Translations under genes and position numbers: made by a program
Shown: positions 1-8,417 of the stretch, piece by piece
How the letters are laid out: each line of letters opens with the position of its first letter
Position numbering within the stretch: position 1 is the first letter of the stretch
The notes under the pieces: generated by a model
What the model was told of the DNA's origin: nothing
Databases searched by the model: none
Seen by the model: the letters and a program-made list of their open reading frames with translations, nothing else
Source: J089 sp964535735
GTDB taxonomy: Bacteria; Fidelibacterota; Marinisomatia; Marinisomatales; J089
NCBI GenBank assembly: GCA_964535735.1
Contig: CAZHTM010000001.1
Span: 1-64,000, forward strand
Reading direction: 5' to 3'
Length of the DNA stretch: 64,000 bases

Positions 1-185
1 CAATTAAATAATTACGTTTTACTCATTACGTGTGAAAATTTCAACCAAATAAACTTCGCCGGAGTAATAGTAAAAACTTGGATCGGGGAAAAGATTTGTC
101 CGCTCAATTAAAATTTGAGTGACTAATTTCCGAAACTTTTTACTCCTGGTTACATTGAAGGGGTGATATAAATTTTGGAGAACAC

Positions 186-1577
186 ATGTTGAAAAAAGGT
201 ATCATTATTTTTCTGGCTCTGCCCTTGATATTGGCGGCGCAAAGTGGAGCTCTTGCTCAGTTCAGTAACGCCTTCGCCGATGTTGCGGAAAAGGCCAATC
301 CAGCCGTCGTGACTGTCTTGACGGACCGGGTGTTTAAATTAAACGATCTTCATTCTGACCTTCCATTTCAGGGATTTCCGTTCTTGGCTCCCAATCTACC
401 GGATCAGGAATACCATGGACAAGCCTTGGGTTCAGGGGTTATTGTCAATAAGGACAAGGGTTATATCCTCACAAACAACCATGTAATTGAAGACGCCGAC
501 GAGATCAAAGTGAAGCTGATTGATAAACGGGTCGTTGATGCCACGATTGTAGGGGCCGATCCCAAGTCTGATCTTGCCGTCCTGCAGGTAGAGGTTGATG
601 ATTTACATGAACTTCCCTTGGGAGATTCAGACAAATTACGAGTGGGAGAATGGGTCCTGGCGGTGGGGAGCCCTTTTTCCGCAAATCTGAGTCATACAGT
701 TACAGCCGGAATTGTGAGCGCTCTCGGGCGGAGTAATATTATCAGTGGCAATAATTACGAAGATTTTATCCAAACCGACGCAGCCATTAATCCTGGCAAT
801 AGCGGTGGCGCCCTCCTTAACCTGAAAGGGGAATTGATCGGTATCAATACGGCGATTGCCACTGGTGGATTTGAGAAAGCTAACCGGGGTGTGGGCTTTG
901 CTATTCCATCCAACATGGCCCGAAAAGTGATGACCGACCTGATTGAAAAAGGCTATGTGGTCCGCTCCTGGTTGGGCGTCTATATCCAAGAAGTGGATGA
1001 AAAAGTGGCCCGGGCCATGGACCTGGACACCCGCTTTGGTGCCTTAGTCGGTAATGTGGTAGAAGACAGTCCGGCGGAGGAAGCGGGACTGGAAGAAGGG
1101 GATGTGATTATCCAGTTCAATGGCGTGGATATTAATGGCCCTTCACACCTGAAAAATGTGGTATCCTCCACACCACCGGGGGAAGTGGCTGCTGTTAAGG
1201 TTATCCGTAACGGACGATCGAAAACGCTTAAAGTAACGTTGGAAGAATTAAAAGATGAAACGGCGATTACGGACCGTGGTTCATCACGATCAGAATTTGG
1301 ATTGACGGTTACCGATGTGAGTCGATCGATTGCCAATCGATTTGGGATCAGTGCGGATGAAACGGGGGTAGTGGTCACGGATGTAAAGCCCAATAGTGTA
1401 AGCGATCGGGCCGGAATTCGCCCTGGTGACATCATAACCCGGGTCGGTACGGAAAAAGTAAAATCTAAAAAAGATTTTCTGGAATTAATTCGAAACCAGA
1501 AAAAGGAGGATACCCTGCTGCTCCTGGTAAAACGGGATAATATTTCCCGCTTTTACGCACTCGAAATTGAAGACTAA
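186..1577 (+). CDS. HtrA/DegP-type periplasmic serine protease with two PDZ domains
   Basis: Trypsin-fold protease that degrades or refolds damaged envelope proteins. A signal peptide (about residues 1-25, ending ALAQ) exports it to the periplasm. The catalytic triad is visible as His99 (TNNHV), Asp129 (KSDLAV) and Ser206 (GNSGGAL). PDZ1 spans roughly 263-352 and PDZ2 370-455, which is the full DegP/DegQ architecture at the usual length (463 aa). The ATG has a GGAG about 8 nt upstream. A clear intrinsic terminator follows the gene, so it is probably a single-gene unit at its 3' end. The 185 bp upstream are AT-rich; I found no promoter there that I would defend. Whether it is DegP-, DegQ- or DegS-like in physiology cannot be told from sequence. 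Confidence 0.95.
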   Translation: MLKKGIIIFLALPLILAAQSGALAQFSNAFADVAEKANPAVVTVLTDRVFKLNDLHSDLPFQGFPFLAPNLPDQEYHGQALGSGVIVNKDKGYILTNNHVIEDADEIKVKLIDKRVVDATIVGADPKSDLAVLQVEVDDLHELPLGDSDKLRVGEWVLAVGSPFSANLSHTVTAGIVSALGRSNIISGNNYEDFIQTDAAINPGNSGGALLNLKGELIGINTAIATGGFEKANRGVGFAIPSNMARKVMTDLIEKGYVVRSWLGVYIQEVDEKVARAMDLDTRFGALVGNVVEDSPAEEAGLEEGDVIIQFNGVDINGPSHLKNVVSSTPPGEVAAVKVIRNGRSKTLKVTLEELKDETAITDRGSSRSEFGLTVTDVSRSIANRFGISADETGVVVTDVKPNSVSDRAGIRPGDIITRVGTEKVKSKKDFLELIRNQKKEDTLLLLVKRDNISRFYALEIED

Positions 1578-1604
1578 AGCACAGGGGCACTCTGAATGAT
1601 CCTA

Positions 1605-1628
1605 GGGGCTGGTTTCAGCCCCTTTTTT
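1605..1628 (+). terminator. Intrinsic terminator after the HtrA gene
   Basis: A six-base stem (GGGGCT 1605-1610 with AGCCCC 1617-1622) with a six-base loop is followed directly by six T residues (1623-1628). It lies 28 bp after the protease stop codon and points the same way. Confidence 0.85.
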
Positions 1629-1855
1629 ATGACTTCGCTTCTAATGATCCCTTATACAGTGCCGTCCAAAATATATCAGGTGATTCCGGAATTGGATGCA
1701 ATTGTCCAACATGATCGGGGTGGGGCATTGATTTTGGATAGATTTTTCCCCGTAGTGTGAAAACAATCCAGTCGGATAACCAAAAAGCAGTTTTCTCCTG
1801 ATGTACGCTCTCCATCCAAAATAAACGGGAAAACAGGAATTCCGTCACCGGTCTC

Positions 1856-1883
1856 CTGCTTTTTGTCTTGATACAAAAAGCAG
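1856..1883. repeat. Perfect 11-bp inverted repeat
   Basis: CTGCTTTTTGT (1856-1866) is followed by a six-base loop and its exact complement ACAAAAAGCAG (1873-1883). No T-run follows on either strand, so it is not a typical intrinsic terminator. It lies in the gene-free block upstream of ileS. Confidence 0.7.
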
Positions 1884-1934
1884 CAAAAAAATCAAGGCTG
1901 TAGAAAAACGGGCTGAATCTCCAGTCCATCAGCT

Positions 1935-1988
1935 AAAAAAGAAAAACTCATCCCGCTTGGGCGGGATTCGGACAGTTTCTTTTTTTTC
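1935..1988. terminator. Probable bidirectional terminator hairpin
   Basis: ATCCCGC (1950-1956) pairs with GCGGGAT (1961-1967) around the loop TTGG. The plus strand continues into a T-rich tract (about 1976-1987) and the minus strand into another T-rich tract (complement of 1935-1946). The T-tract is closer and cleaner on the minus strand, so a minus-strand transcript starting in 2000-2200 would probably stop here. Confidence 0.55.
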
Positions 1989-2362
1989 ACGCTGATTCCC
2001 TTCCGATTCTGTTCGCCCGTTTTTCTAAGGCCTGAAGATTCTGTTCCGTTCATGGGCGGCGTACCGTCGTCTGCCTCGTCACTCATTACGTCCTTCCCGT
2101 TTCCGGTTTTACTTGCCGAAGTACCGATTTATCGGAACGCAGGCAGGCTCCCGACTCCGGTTTCCATTCAACGATCACCCTTTGAACTTTCATAAACGCT
2201 GATGTCTGGTCAAAATTCCCAATTTATATCATCGAAATAATATTTATTTTGGACAGATCTGTCCCTCATAAAAGGTCTTACTACCGCAGTTGGATTCGAT
2301 GGCGTTTGCGGTTAATTTCTCATTCTCGAATTAATAAATTTACTAACGATATCTGTAGGACT

Positions 2363-5300
2363 ATGACTATCAAACGGGTAGATGCTAAAGTCGATTTTGT
2401 AAAGCTGGAGCATAAAATTCTGGAATTCTGGTCGAAGAATTCCATCTTTCAAAAACGAGTTCAGAAAAACACCGGAAAACCGAAATGGAGCTTTCTTGAC
2501 GGTCCCATCACCGCCAATAATCCCATGGGTGTCCATCACGCTTGGGGACGGACCCTCAAGGATATTATTCAACGTTACAAAGCCATGACCGGCCACGAAC
2601 TTCGCTACCAAAACGGCTTTGATTGCCAGGGACTTTGGGTGGAAGTGGAAGTGGAAAAGGAACTGAAATTCCAGAGTAAGCGGGAGATTGAGGATTTCGG
2701 CATAGAAAAATTCGTTAACCTATGTAAGGAGCGGGTCCGTAAGTACGCAGGTATTCAGACGGAACAGTCCAAACGTCTGGGATACTGGATGGATTGGGAT
2801 AACTCCTATTATACCATGTCCGAGGAGAACAATTACACGATCTGGGCCTTTCTGAAAAAACTATTTGAAGCGGGAAAAATTTATCGCGGGACCGATGTGG
2901 TGCCCTGGTCCGGTCGTTCTGGCACGTCCTATTCTCAGATGGAGATTATCGAAGGACGGAAATTGGTAGCCCATGAAGCGGTGTTTGTCCGCTTTCCCCT
3001 GAAACATCGGGACAATGAAAATTTACTGGTCTGGACGACCACGCCCTGGACCTTGACCTCCAATGTGGCCGCGGCGGTGAACCGAGACATGGATTACGTG
3101 AAAGTTCGGGCCGTGGATGGGTCTATCTTTTATTTTGCCAAGGAAAATCTAGAGTTTCCCCGACTGGAGAGGCAATTCAAGGAGAAAAAGAATTGGGTGG
3201 AAGGCGTCCCGAAACTGAAAACCATCGCTCAGATATTCAAAGAACATGGCGGCTATGAAATTGTGGGAACTTTAAAAGGCGCTGAGATGATTGGTTGGGA
3301 ATATGAAGGACCCTACGACCATTTGGAGGCCCAGCAGATTTCTGGCGGTTATCCCTTTATTAATGAGCGCTTGAAAGCTGAAGGAAAATCCGGAGTGACC
3401 TGTCACCGGGTGATTGACGGCGGAAAAGATTCTATGGGCAATGATGTAGTGGTTGCTGGAGAGGGAACCGGCATTGTCCATATCGCACCAGGCTGCGGTG
3501 ATATTGACCATCAGATTGGGGAACGAGAAGGTTTAGTAAATATAGCTCCCCTGAATAGCGAAGCCCGATATATTGACAAATTTGGGTGGCTTACGGGTCA
3601 ATCCGCTACGGCTGAAGAAACAAAAACTGCGATAATTAAAGATTTAAAAGAACGAGATCTTCTGATCCACGTGGAGAAATATCCCCATGTGTATCCCCAT
3701 TGCTGGCGGTCTGGTGATGAACTGGTGTTCCGGATTGTGGAAGAGTGGTACATAAATATGGACTGGCGGGACCGGATTAAAAAGGTGGTAGACCAGATTC
3801 AGTGGATCCCCGAATGGGGACGAGACCGGGAACACGAATGGTTGGATAACATGGGCGACTGGATGATCTCCAAGAAACGTTTCTGGGGATTGGCTCTCCC
3901 GATCTGGACATTTGAGGATGGCTCTTTTTATGTAGTAGGGAGTCGCGAAGAATTAAAGGAACTGGCTGTTGAGGGTTGGGAAGAATTTGACGGACATACA
4001 CCCCACCGCCCCTGGATCGATAAGGTGAAGATTCGCCATCCAGAGACCGGACTGATTGGCACCCGCGTTCCTGATGTGGGCAATCCTTGGCTGGATGCGG
4101 GAATTGTACCTTTTTCCACGATGCATTACCTTACCGATCCGGATTATTGGAAACAGTGGTTTCCGGCTGATTTTATCACCGAATGTTTTCCGGGGCAATT
4201 CCGAAACTGGTTCTATAGTCTCTTGGCCATGTCTACGTTTCTGGAGGACCAGCCTCCATTTAAAACGTTATTGGGTCACGCTTTGGTTAAGGATGAAACC
4301 GGTCGGGATATGCATAAATCCTGGGGAAATGCTATTTGGTTCGACGATGCGGCAGAAAAAATGGGGGTGGACGTGATGCGCTGGATGTACGCCAGCCAAA
4401 ACATGGAGCATAACCTTCTTTTTGGTTATGGTCCCGCCAATGAAGTACGTAAAAAGTTGATTACCCTCTGGAATTCTTATTCCTTTTTTGCCACCTATGC
4501 GTCTGTCGATGGATTTGATCCATCCGCTGAGCTGATTCCTGTAGAGTCCCGCAGTCTCCTGGATCGCTGGATTTTGGCGAAACTCAATCTCTTGGTTAAA
4601 GAAACCACCGATCGATACGAAACCTATCGTTTTGATCGCGTCATGCGCTCTACGGAACGGTTTATTGAGGATTTGTCTAATTGGTATATCCGTAGGAATC
4701 GCCGTCGTTTTTGGAAAAGTGATAATGATGCGGATAAATCAGCGGCATACCAAACATTGCATACTGTATTGCTGACGCTAGTGGAATTATTGGCTCCTGT
4801 ACTTCCCTTCGTTACAGAAGAGATTTACCAAAACATTGGTCGGGCGTTACCCGATGCTGAGGAAAGTGTTCATCTTCGTGATTTCCCAGTAGCGGATGTG
4901 ACGTTGATCGATGAAACCTTGATTCGTCAGGTAGACAGTCTACGGAAAATCGTGGAAGGGGGACGCTCCGCCCGGAATCAAGCGGGACTGAAAATCCGTC
5001 AACCGCTCCAATCCATTCGGATTTACTGCCCGGATAATGACATAAAAACCTTTATCGAATCGAACGCCCAAGTCATTCAGGATGAATTGAATCTTAAAGC
5101 GGTAGAATTTACGGACGACCCCGCCACGCTGATCAGATACACCGTGAAACCAAACCTGGCTCGGTTAGGGCAACAATATGGAAAAGCACTGCCACAAATC
5201 CGGCAAGAGCTTCAATCATCTGATCCGGGACAAATGATACAGGACATTCGGCAACATGGAAAAATCAATGTAAATTCTGGAAGTCATACCATTGAGCTAA

Positions 5301-5668
5301 CAGAGCAGGATTTGATTATTGATACTCATTCCGTAGAACCTTTTGCGGCCATAGAACTCGAAGATATGGTGTTGGGCATTCATACTGAATTAACCGAATC
5401 GTTGATTCGGGAAGGCAAAGTAAGGGATTTAATACGCCAAGTTCAAATTATGCGGAAAAATGCAGAGTTCGCGGTGGAAGATCGCATTCGGGTTTATGCC
5501 CGTATTCCGGAAGCGTTACAGCCAGCACTGGAGGATTATCGGGACTATTTTTGCGCCGAAACCTTAACTAAAGAATGGGTTGAGGAATTCCAACCCGGGG
5601 ATTATCATGAAACCATACGGGTGGGTGATGAATCATTTCAAGTGGGCTTAGCCCGATATCAAGACTGA
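2363..5668 (+). CDS. ileS: Isoleucine--tRNA ligase (class I, divergent signature motifs)
   Basis: Charges tRNA-Ile in the cytoplasm. About 1101 aa from the ATG at 2363 (MTIKRVDAK), which I prefer over an upstream in-frame TTG at 2249 because conserved sequence begins there; a TAGGA lies very close (2 nt), so the start is not certain. The class I catalytic domain is recognisable, but the HIGH box reads GVHH (in NPMGVHHAWGRT) and the KMSKS box reads DMHKSWGN. From memory, this arrangement belongs to a distinct bacterial IleRS subgroup. The CP1 editing domain contains the TTTPWTLTSN segment, and the C-terminal anticodon-binding domain covers roughly the last 400 residues. No second IleRS is in the window. 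The DksA-like gene follows after 17 bp. Confidence 0.9.
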   Translation: MTIKRVDAKVDFVKLEHKILEFWSKNSIFQKRVQKNTGKPKWSFLDGPITANNPMGVHHAWGRTLKDIIQRYKAMTGHELRYQNGFDCQGLWVEVEVEKELKFQSKREIEDFGIEKFVNLCKERVRKYAGIQTEQSKRLGYWMDWDNSYYTMSEENNYTIWAFLKKLFEAGKIYRGTDVVPWSGRSGTSYSQMEIIEGRKLVAHEAVFVRFPLKHRDNENLLVWTTTPWTLTSNVAAAVNRDMDYVKVRAVDGSIFYFAKENLEFPRLERQFKEKKNWVEGVPKLKTIAQIFKEHGGYEIVGTLKGAEMIGWEYEGPYDHLEAQQISGGYPFINERLKAEGKSGVTCHRVIDGGKDSMGNDVVVAGEGTGIVHIAPGCGDIDHQIGEREGLVNIAPLNSEARYIDKFGWLTGQSATAEETKTAIIKDLKERDLLIHVEKYPHVYPHCWRSGDELVFRIVEEWYINMDWRDRIKKVVDQIQWIPEWGRDREHEWLDNMGDWMISKKRFWGLALPIWTFEDGSFYVVGSREELKELAVEGWEEFDGHTPHRPWIDKVKIRHPETGLIGTRVPDVGNPWLDAGIVPFSTMHYLTDPDYWKQWFPADFITECFPGQFRNWFYSLLAMSTFLEDQPPFKTLLGHALVKDETGRDMHKSWGNAIWFDDAAEKMGVDVMRWMYASQNMEHNLLFGYGPANEVRKKLITLWNSYSFFATYASVDGFDPSAELIPVESRSLLDRWILAKLNLLVKETTDRYETYRFDRVMRSTERFIEDLSNWYIRRNRRRFWKSDNDADKSAAYQTLHTVLLTLVELLAPVLPFVTEEIYQNIGRALPDAEESVHLRDFPVADVTLIDETLIRQVDSLRKIVEGGRSARNQAGLKIRQPLQSIRIYCPDNDIKTFIESNAQVIQDELNLKAVEFTDDPATLIRYTVKPNLARLGQQYGKALPQIRQELQSSDPGQMIQDIRQHGKINVNSGSHTIELTEQDLIIDTHSVEPFAAIELEDMVLGIHTELTESLIREGKVRDLIRQVQIMRKNAEFAVEDRIRVYARIPEALQPALEDYRDYFCAETLTKEWVEEFQPGDYHETIRVGDESFQVGLARYQD

Positions 5669-5685
5669 GAAAGGAACGTTCTAGC

Positions 5686-6078
5686 ATGAAGGTTAAATAC
5701 ACCAAAGCAGAGTTAAACCGGTTTAAAAAACTCATTCTCAAAAAAATGGAGGAGGTCTCCAAAGAGGTAAGTGATATTCAGACGGGTATCCACAATTCCG
5801 ACTCCACCAAATCCGGTATTTCTCCAGATTCGATTTATTCCGTCCACATGGCCGATGCTGGCACCGATTCCCATGAACGGGAAAAGAATTATCTCTTCAT
5901 GACCCGGGAAAACAGCTATTACCAGAATCTGGAAACGGCTCTGGAACGTATCGAAGACGGGACCTTCGGAATTTGTAAAATTTGTGGGAATTTGATTGAT
6001 GAAGAACGGATGATTGAAGTTCCCAACACAACAAAACATGTGGATTGTAAAGAACGGGAAAAGCTCGGACTTCTATGA
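5686..6078 (+). CDS. DksA/TraR-family zinc-finger protein
   Basis: Small protein (130 aa) with a helical N-terminal half and a C-terminal zinc finger, of the family that binds in the RNA polymerase secondary channel or acts as a general stress regulator. The finger is C97-x2-C100-x17-H118-x2-C121, so the third ligand is His instead of the usual Cys. The stop codon overlaps the lspA start (ATGA), which implies translational coupling. A DksA-like gene beside ileS and lspA is a recurring arrangement in bacteria. Whether it responds to ppGpp is not visible here. Confidence 0.88.
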   Translation: MKVKYTKAELNRFKKLILKKMEEVSKEVSDIQTGIHNSDSTKSGISPDSIYSVHMADAGTDSHEREKNYLFMTRENSYYQNLETALERIEDGTFGICKICGNLIDEERMIEVPNTTKHVDCKEREKLGLL

Positions 6079-6551
6079 ACGTCCTGGTTATTACGGGACT
6101 GGTATTTCTGGTGGATCAGGCCAGCAAATTTGCCGTCCGGTCCACCATGGGACTTCATGAATCAGTTCCTGTGATCCCTAATTTTTTCAATTTGACTTAT
6201 GTGACCAATACGGGAATGGCCTTTGGGCTGAATTTTCCGGGAGGTCTCATTTTTTTTACCGGTGCCTCACTAATCTTATCCGGCGTTTTGCTACGATTAC
6301 TGTGGTTGGAACGGAAGAGTCATCTTATGGTCCGGATTTCACTGGCGCTGATTTTAGCGGGCGCGTTTGGTAATTTATTTGATCGTCTTTTTCGAGCCGA
6401 AGTGGTTGATTTTTTTGACTTTTATTGGGGGACCTATCATTTTTATATTTTCAACGTGGCTGATTCATCTGTGACCATCGGAATTATCTTTTACTTATGG
6501 TATTCTTTCTTCATTGATCCCAAACCAAGGCCTGACACCCAAAATACTTGA
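6075..6551 (+). CDS. lspA: Lipoprotein signal peptidase (signal peptidase II)
   Basis: Inner-membrane aspartyl protease that removes the signal peptide from diacylglyceryl-modified prolipoproteins. At 158 aa it has the normal length with four hydrophobic segments. The conserved motifs are VDQASK (Asp14), NTGMAFG (48-51 region), GNLFDR (99-104), and the catalytic pair Asp112 (VVDFFDF) and Asp130 (FNVADSS). It overlaps the upstream DksA-like gene by 4 nt and the downstream pseudouridine synthase by TTGA. Substrates in this window include the lipoproteins at 15535, 19070 and 39192. Confidence 0.95.
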   Translation: MNVLVITGLVFLVDQASKFAVRSTMGLHESVPVIPNFFNLTYVTNTGMAFGLNFPGGLIFFTGASLILSGVLLRLLWLERKSHLMVRISLALILAGAFGNLFDRLFRAEVVDFFDFYWGTYHFYIFNVADSSVTIGIIFYLWYSFFIDPKPRPDTQNT

Positions 6552-7519
6552 CCTTACACCAATTTATCGTTGACCAGCCGGATATTCGGTTGGACGTTTA
6601 TCTTTCGGGGAATTTACCGGAACTGTCCCGGGCATCGATCCAGGCGTATATCCGTCAGGGACTGATCACCGTAAACGGCCGCCATCGAAAACCGTCCTAC
6701 CGCGTCCAAACCGGAGAACAGATCCTGGTGGAATCACTTCCGGAAGAACCACCCACTACACTGATTCCTGAGAACATACCTCTGGATACCGTGTATGAAG
6801 ACGACGATTTGATAGTGATCAATAAACCAGCGGGAATGACGGTTCATCCTGGAGTAGGCGCACATTCCCAGACGCTGGCCAATGCATTGGCTTATCATTT
6901 TAAAACGCTATCCGATTTAAACGGACCGGTGCGTCCCGGAATCGTCCATCGGCTGGACCGTGATACCTCTGGTGTTATGGTTGTGGCGAAAACCAACACT
7001 GTTCATCAGGAACTGGCTACCCAATTTCAGGAACGAACCGTATCGAAAACCTACCTGGGACTTACCTGGGGACGTTGGAAGGACTCACAAGGATATATTG
7101 AAGGACCGATCAAACGTCGCCGGTCAGACCCCACGTCCTTTTGTGTTGATATGTCCGGGAAACCAGCCTCAACGGCTTACCAGGTTTTGGAATCCTTTGA
7201 TGTGGTTACCCTGGTGCAGTTTACTCCCCATACCGGCCGTACCCACCAGATTCGGGTACATGCCACCTCTAAAAATCATCCCATAGTGGGCGACGATAAG
7301 TATGACGGGTCTCTCCACCGGCTAAAAGGATTTTTACCTGAAATTCAACAACCCATGAAGGCAATACTCCGACCCCTTAAACGGCATTTTTTACATGCCG
7401 CCAAATTGCGTTTTTTGCACCCCCATACGGGTTTGCCAGTGGAATTTGAAGTACCTTTACCCAAAGAATTGGACGATATTTTGGATCAAATTCGTGAAGT
7501 GACCTCCCATGGAACGTGA
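6548..7519 (+). CDS. rluD: RluA/RluD-family 23S rRNA pseudouridine synthase
   Basis: Isomerises uridine to pseudouridine in RNA, most likely in 23S rRNA helix 69. An N-terminal S4 RNA-binding domain (about 13-60) precedes the catalytic domain. The active-site motif HRLDRDTSG is at 134-142 with catalytic Asp137. The start is the TTG at 6548, which overlaps the lspA stop as TTGA; 323 aa matches RluD. The last 11 nt overlap the recombinase gene. The rluD assignment rests on domain layout and lspA linkage; RluC-like specificity cannot be excluded. Confidence 0.9.
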   Translation: MTLHQFIVDQPDIRLDVYLSGNLPELSRASIQAYIRQGLITVNGRHRKPSYRVQTGEQILVESLPEEPPTTLIPENIPLDTVYEDDDLIVINKPAGMTVHPGVGAHSQTLANALAYHFKTLSDLNGPVRPGIVHRLDRDTSGVMVVAKTNTVHQELATQFQERTVSKTYLGLTWGRWKDSQGYIEGPIKRRRSDPTSFCVDMSGKPASTAYQVLESFDVVTLVQFTPHTGRTHQIRVHATSKNHPIVGDDKYDGSLHRLKGFLPEIQQPMKAILRPLKRHFLHAAKLRFLHPHTGLPVEFEVPLPKELDDILDQIREVTSHGT

Positions 7520-8408
7520 GCGAAACGCCTTTTTAAATTTTCTGAGCAAAGAACGGTCTTTTTCACCCAATACCGTGAAGGCCTATTCCCGTGATTTACA
7601 GCGTTTTCAGTCCTTTTTAACGGAGTACTGGGGACAGCCCCATATCCGGATTCAGGATGTGGATAAGGAAGCTATCCGCCATTTTTTAGGTCGTGAAGTT
7701 GAACAGGGATTCACCAGCCGGACCATCGCCCGGCGATTGGCTACCTTGAAATCCTTTTTCCGGTATCTTCAAAAAACAGGTGTATTACGATCCAATCCGG
7801 CAGATATGATCAAATCACCCAAACTAAAAAAAGGGTTACCTCATTTCATCGGTGAGACATTTATATCACAACTCATGGACATGCCGGATACATCCACACT
7901 TTCCGGTCTCCGGGACCGGGCAGTATTGGAAACGTTTTACGCAACTGGAATGCGCCTGGGAGAATTAACCCAGCTTCGAGTGGGAGATTTCCAGTTGGAT
8001 GAAAATTTGGTGAAAGTTAGGGGGAAGGGGAACAAGGAACGCTTGATTCCCATAAATGAGGCCTGTAAAACCTGGGTAGAACGTTATTTGCAAGATATGG
8101 GTCGCTCCTTGAAAACCGATGCCCATGATCGCCTGGTCTTTACCAATCGTAAAGGGAAGCCGTGGTCAGTGTCCACCATTCAAAAACGTGTGAAGCAGAT
8201 GATTCGATTAGCCACTGGTGCCACGGATATGGGACCCCACGCTCTACGGCATAGTTTCGCCACTCATCTTCTCGACCGCGGCGCTGATATTCGCGCTGTA
8301 AAGGATTTACTGGGCCATAGCAGTTTGTCTTCGACCCAGATATATACGCATTTGCGTCCTGAACAAATGAAAAAAATTCATCAACAAGCCCACCCCCACG
8401 GAAAATAG
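7509..8408 (+). CDS. xerD: Xer-type tyrosine recombinase
   Basis: Site-specific recombinase of 299 aa, the size of XerC/XerD, which resolve chromosome dimers at dif. The N-terminal SAM-like core-binding domain (about 1-85) is followed by the catalytic domain with all key residues: Arg149, Lys173, His244, Arg247 (HALRH), His270 (LLGH) and Tyr279 (IYTH). It overlaps the pseudouridine synthase by 11 nt and sits in a housekeeping operon rather than beside att sites or phage genes, which favours a chromosomal Xer protein over a mobile-element integrase. XerC versus XerD is not decided by sequence alone. Confidence 0.9.
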   Translation: MERERNAFLNFLSKERSFSPNTVKAYSRDLQRFQSFLTEYWGQPHIRIQDVDKEAIRHFLGREVEQGFTSRTIARRLATLKSFFRYLQKTGVLRSNPADMIKSPKLKKGLPHFIGETFISQLMDMPDTSTLSGLRDRAVLETFYATGMRLGELTQLRVGDFQLDENLVKVRGKGNKERLIPINEACKTWVERYLQDMGRSLKTDAHDRLVFTNRKGKPWSVSTIQKRVKQMIRLATGATDMGPHALRHSFATHLLDRGADIRAVKDLLGHSSLSSTQIYTHLRPEQMKKIHQQAHPHGK

Positions 8409-8417
8409 GAGGTCGCT

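Larger units (their letters stand above)
1629..2362. other. 734-bp block without a supportable gene, rich in hairpins
   Basis: Between the protease terminator and the likely ileS start I see no recognisable protein. Two overlapping minus-strand reading frames exist (100 codons at 1627-1929 and 64 codons at 1892-2086). They resemble nothing I know, overlap each other in different frames, and the second runs through a terminator-like hairpin. The second does have AAGGA four bases before its ATG. The block contains an 11-bp perfect inverted repeat (1856-1883) and a GC-rich hairpin with flanking T/A tracts (1950-1988). It could hold a small RNA on the minus strand, a decayed gene, or the ileS leader. 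Confidence 0.4.

Noticed and set aside
1644..1760. Plus-strand 38-codon open frame starting MIPYTVPSK
   Set aside because: Short, no ribosome binding site, directly after a terminator, no recognised homologue.
2050..2075. GGGCGGCGTACCGTCG upstream of ileS, slightly like the T-box antiterminator core
   Set aside because: It lacks the exact TGGNACC, has no terminator between it and ileS, and no stem I specifier loop was found.
1627..2086. Two minus-strand open frames of 100 and 64 codons as genes
   Set aside because: No family resemblance, they overlap in different frames, and one reads through a terminator hairpin. Only one has a ribosome-site-like sequence.
7509..8408. Xer recombinase as a sign of an integrated element
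   Set aside because: It lies inside an overlapping housekeeping operon with no direct repeats, tRNA or phage genes around.
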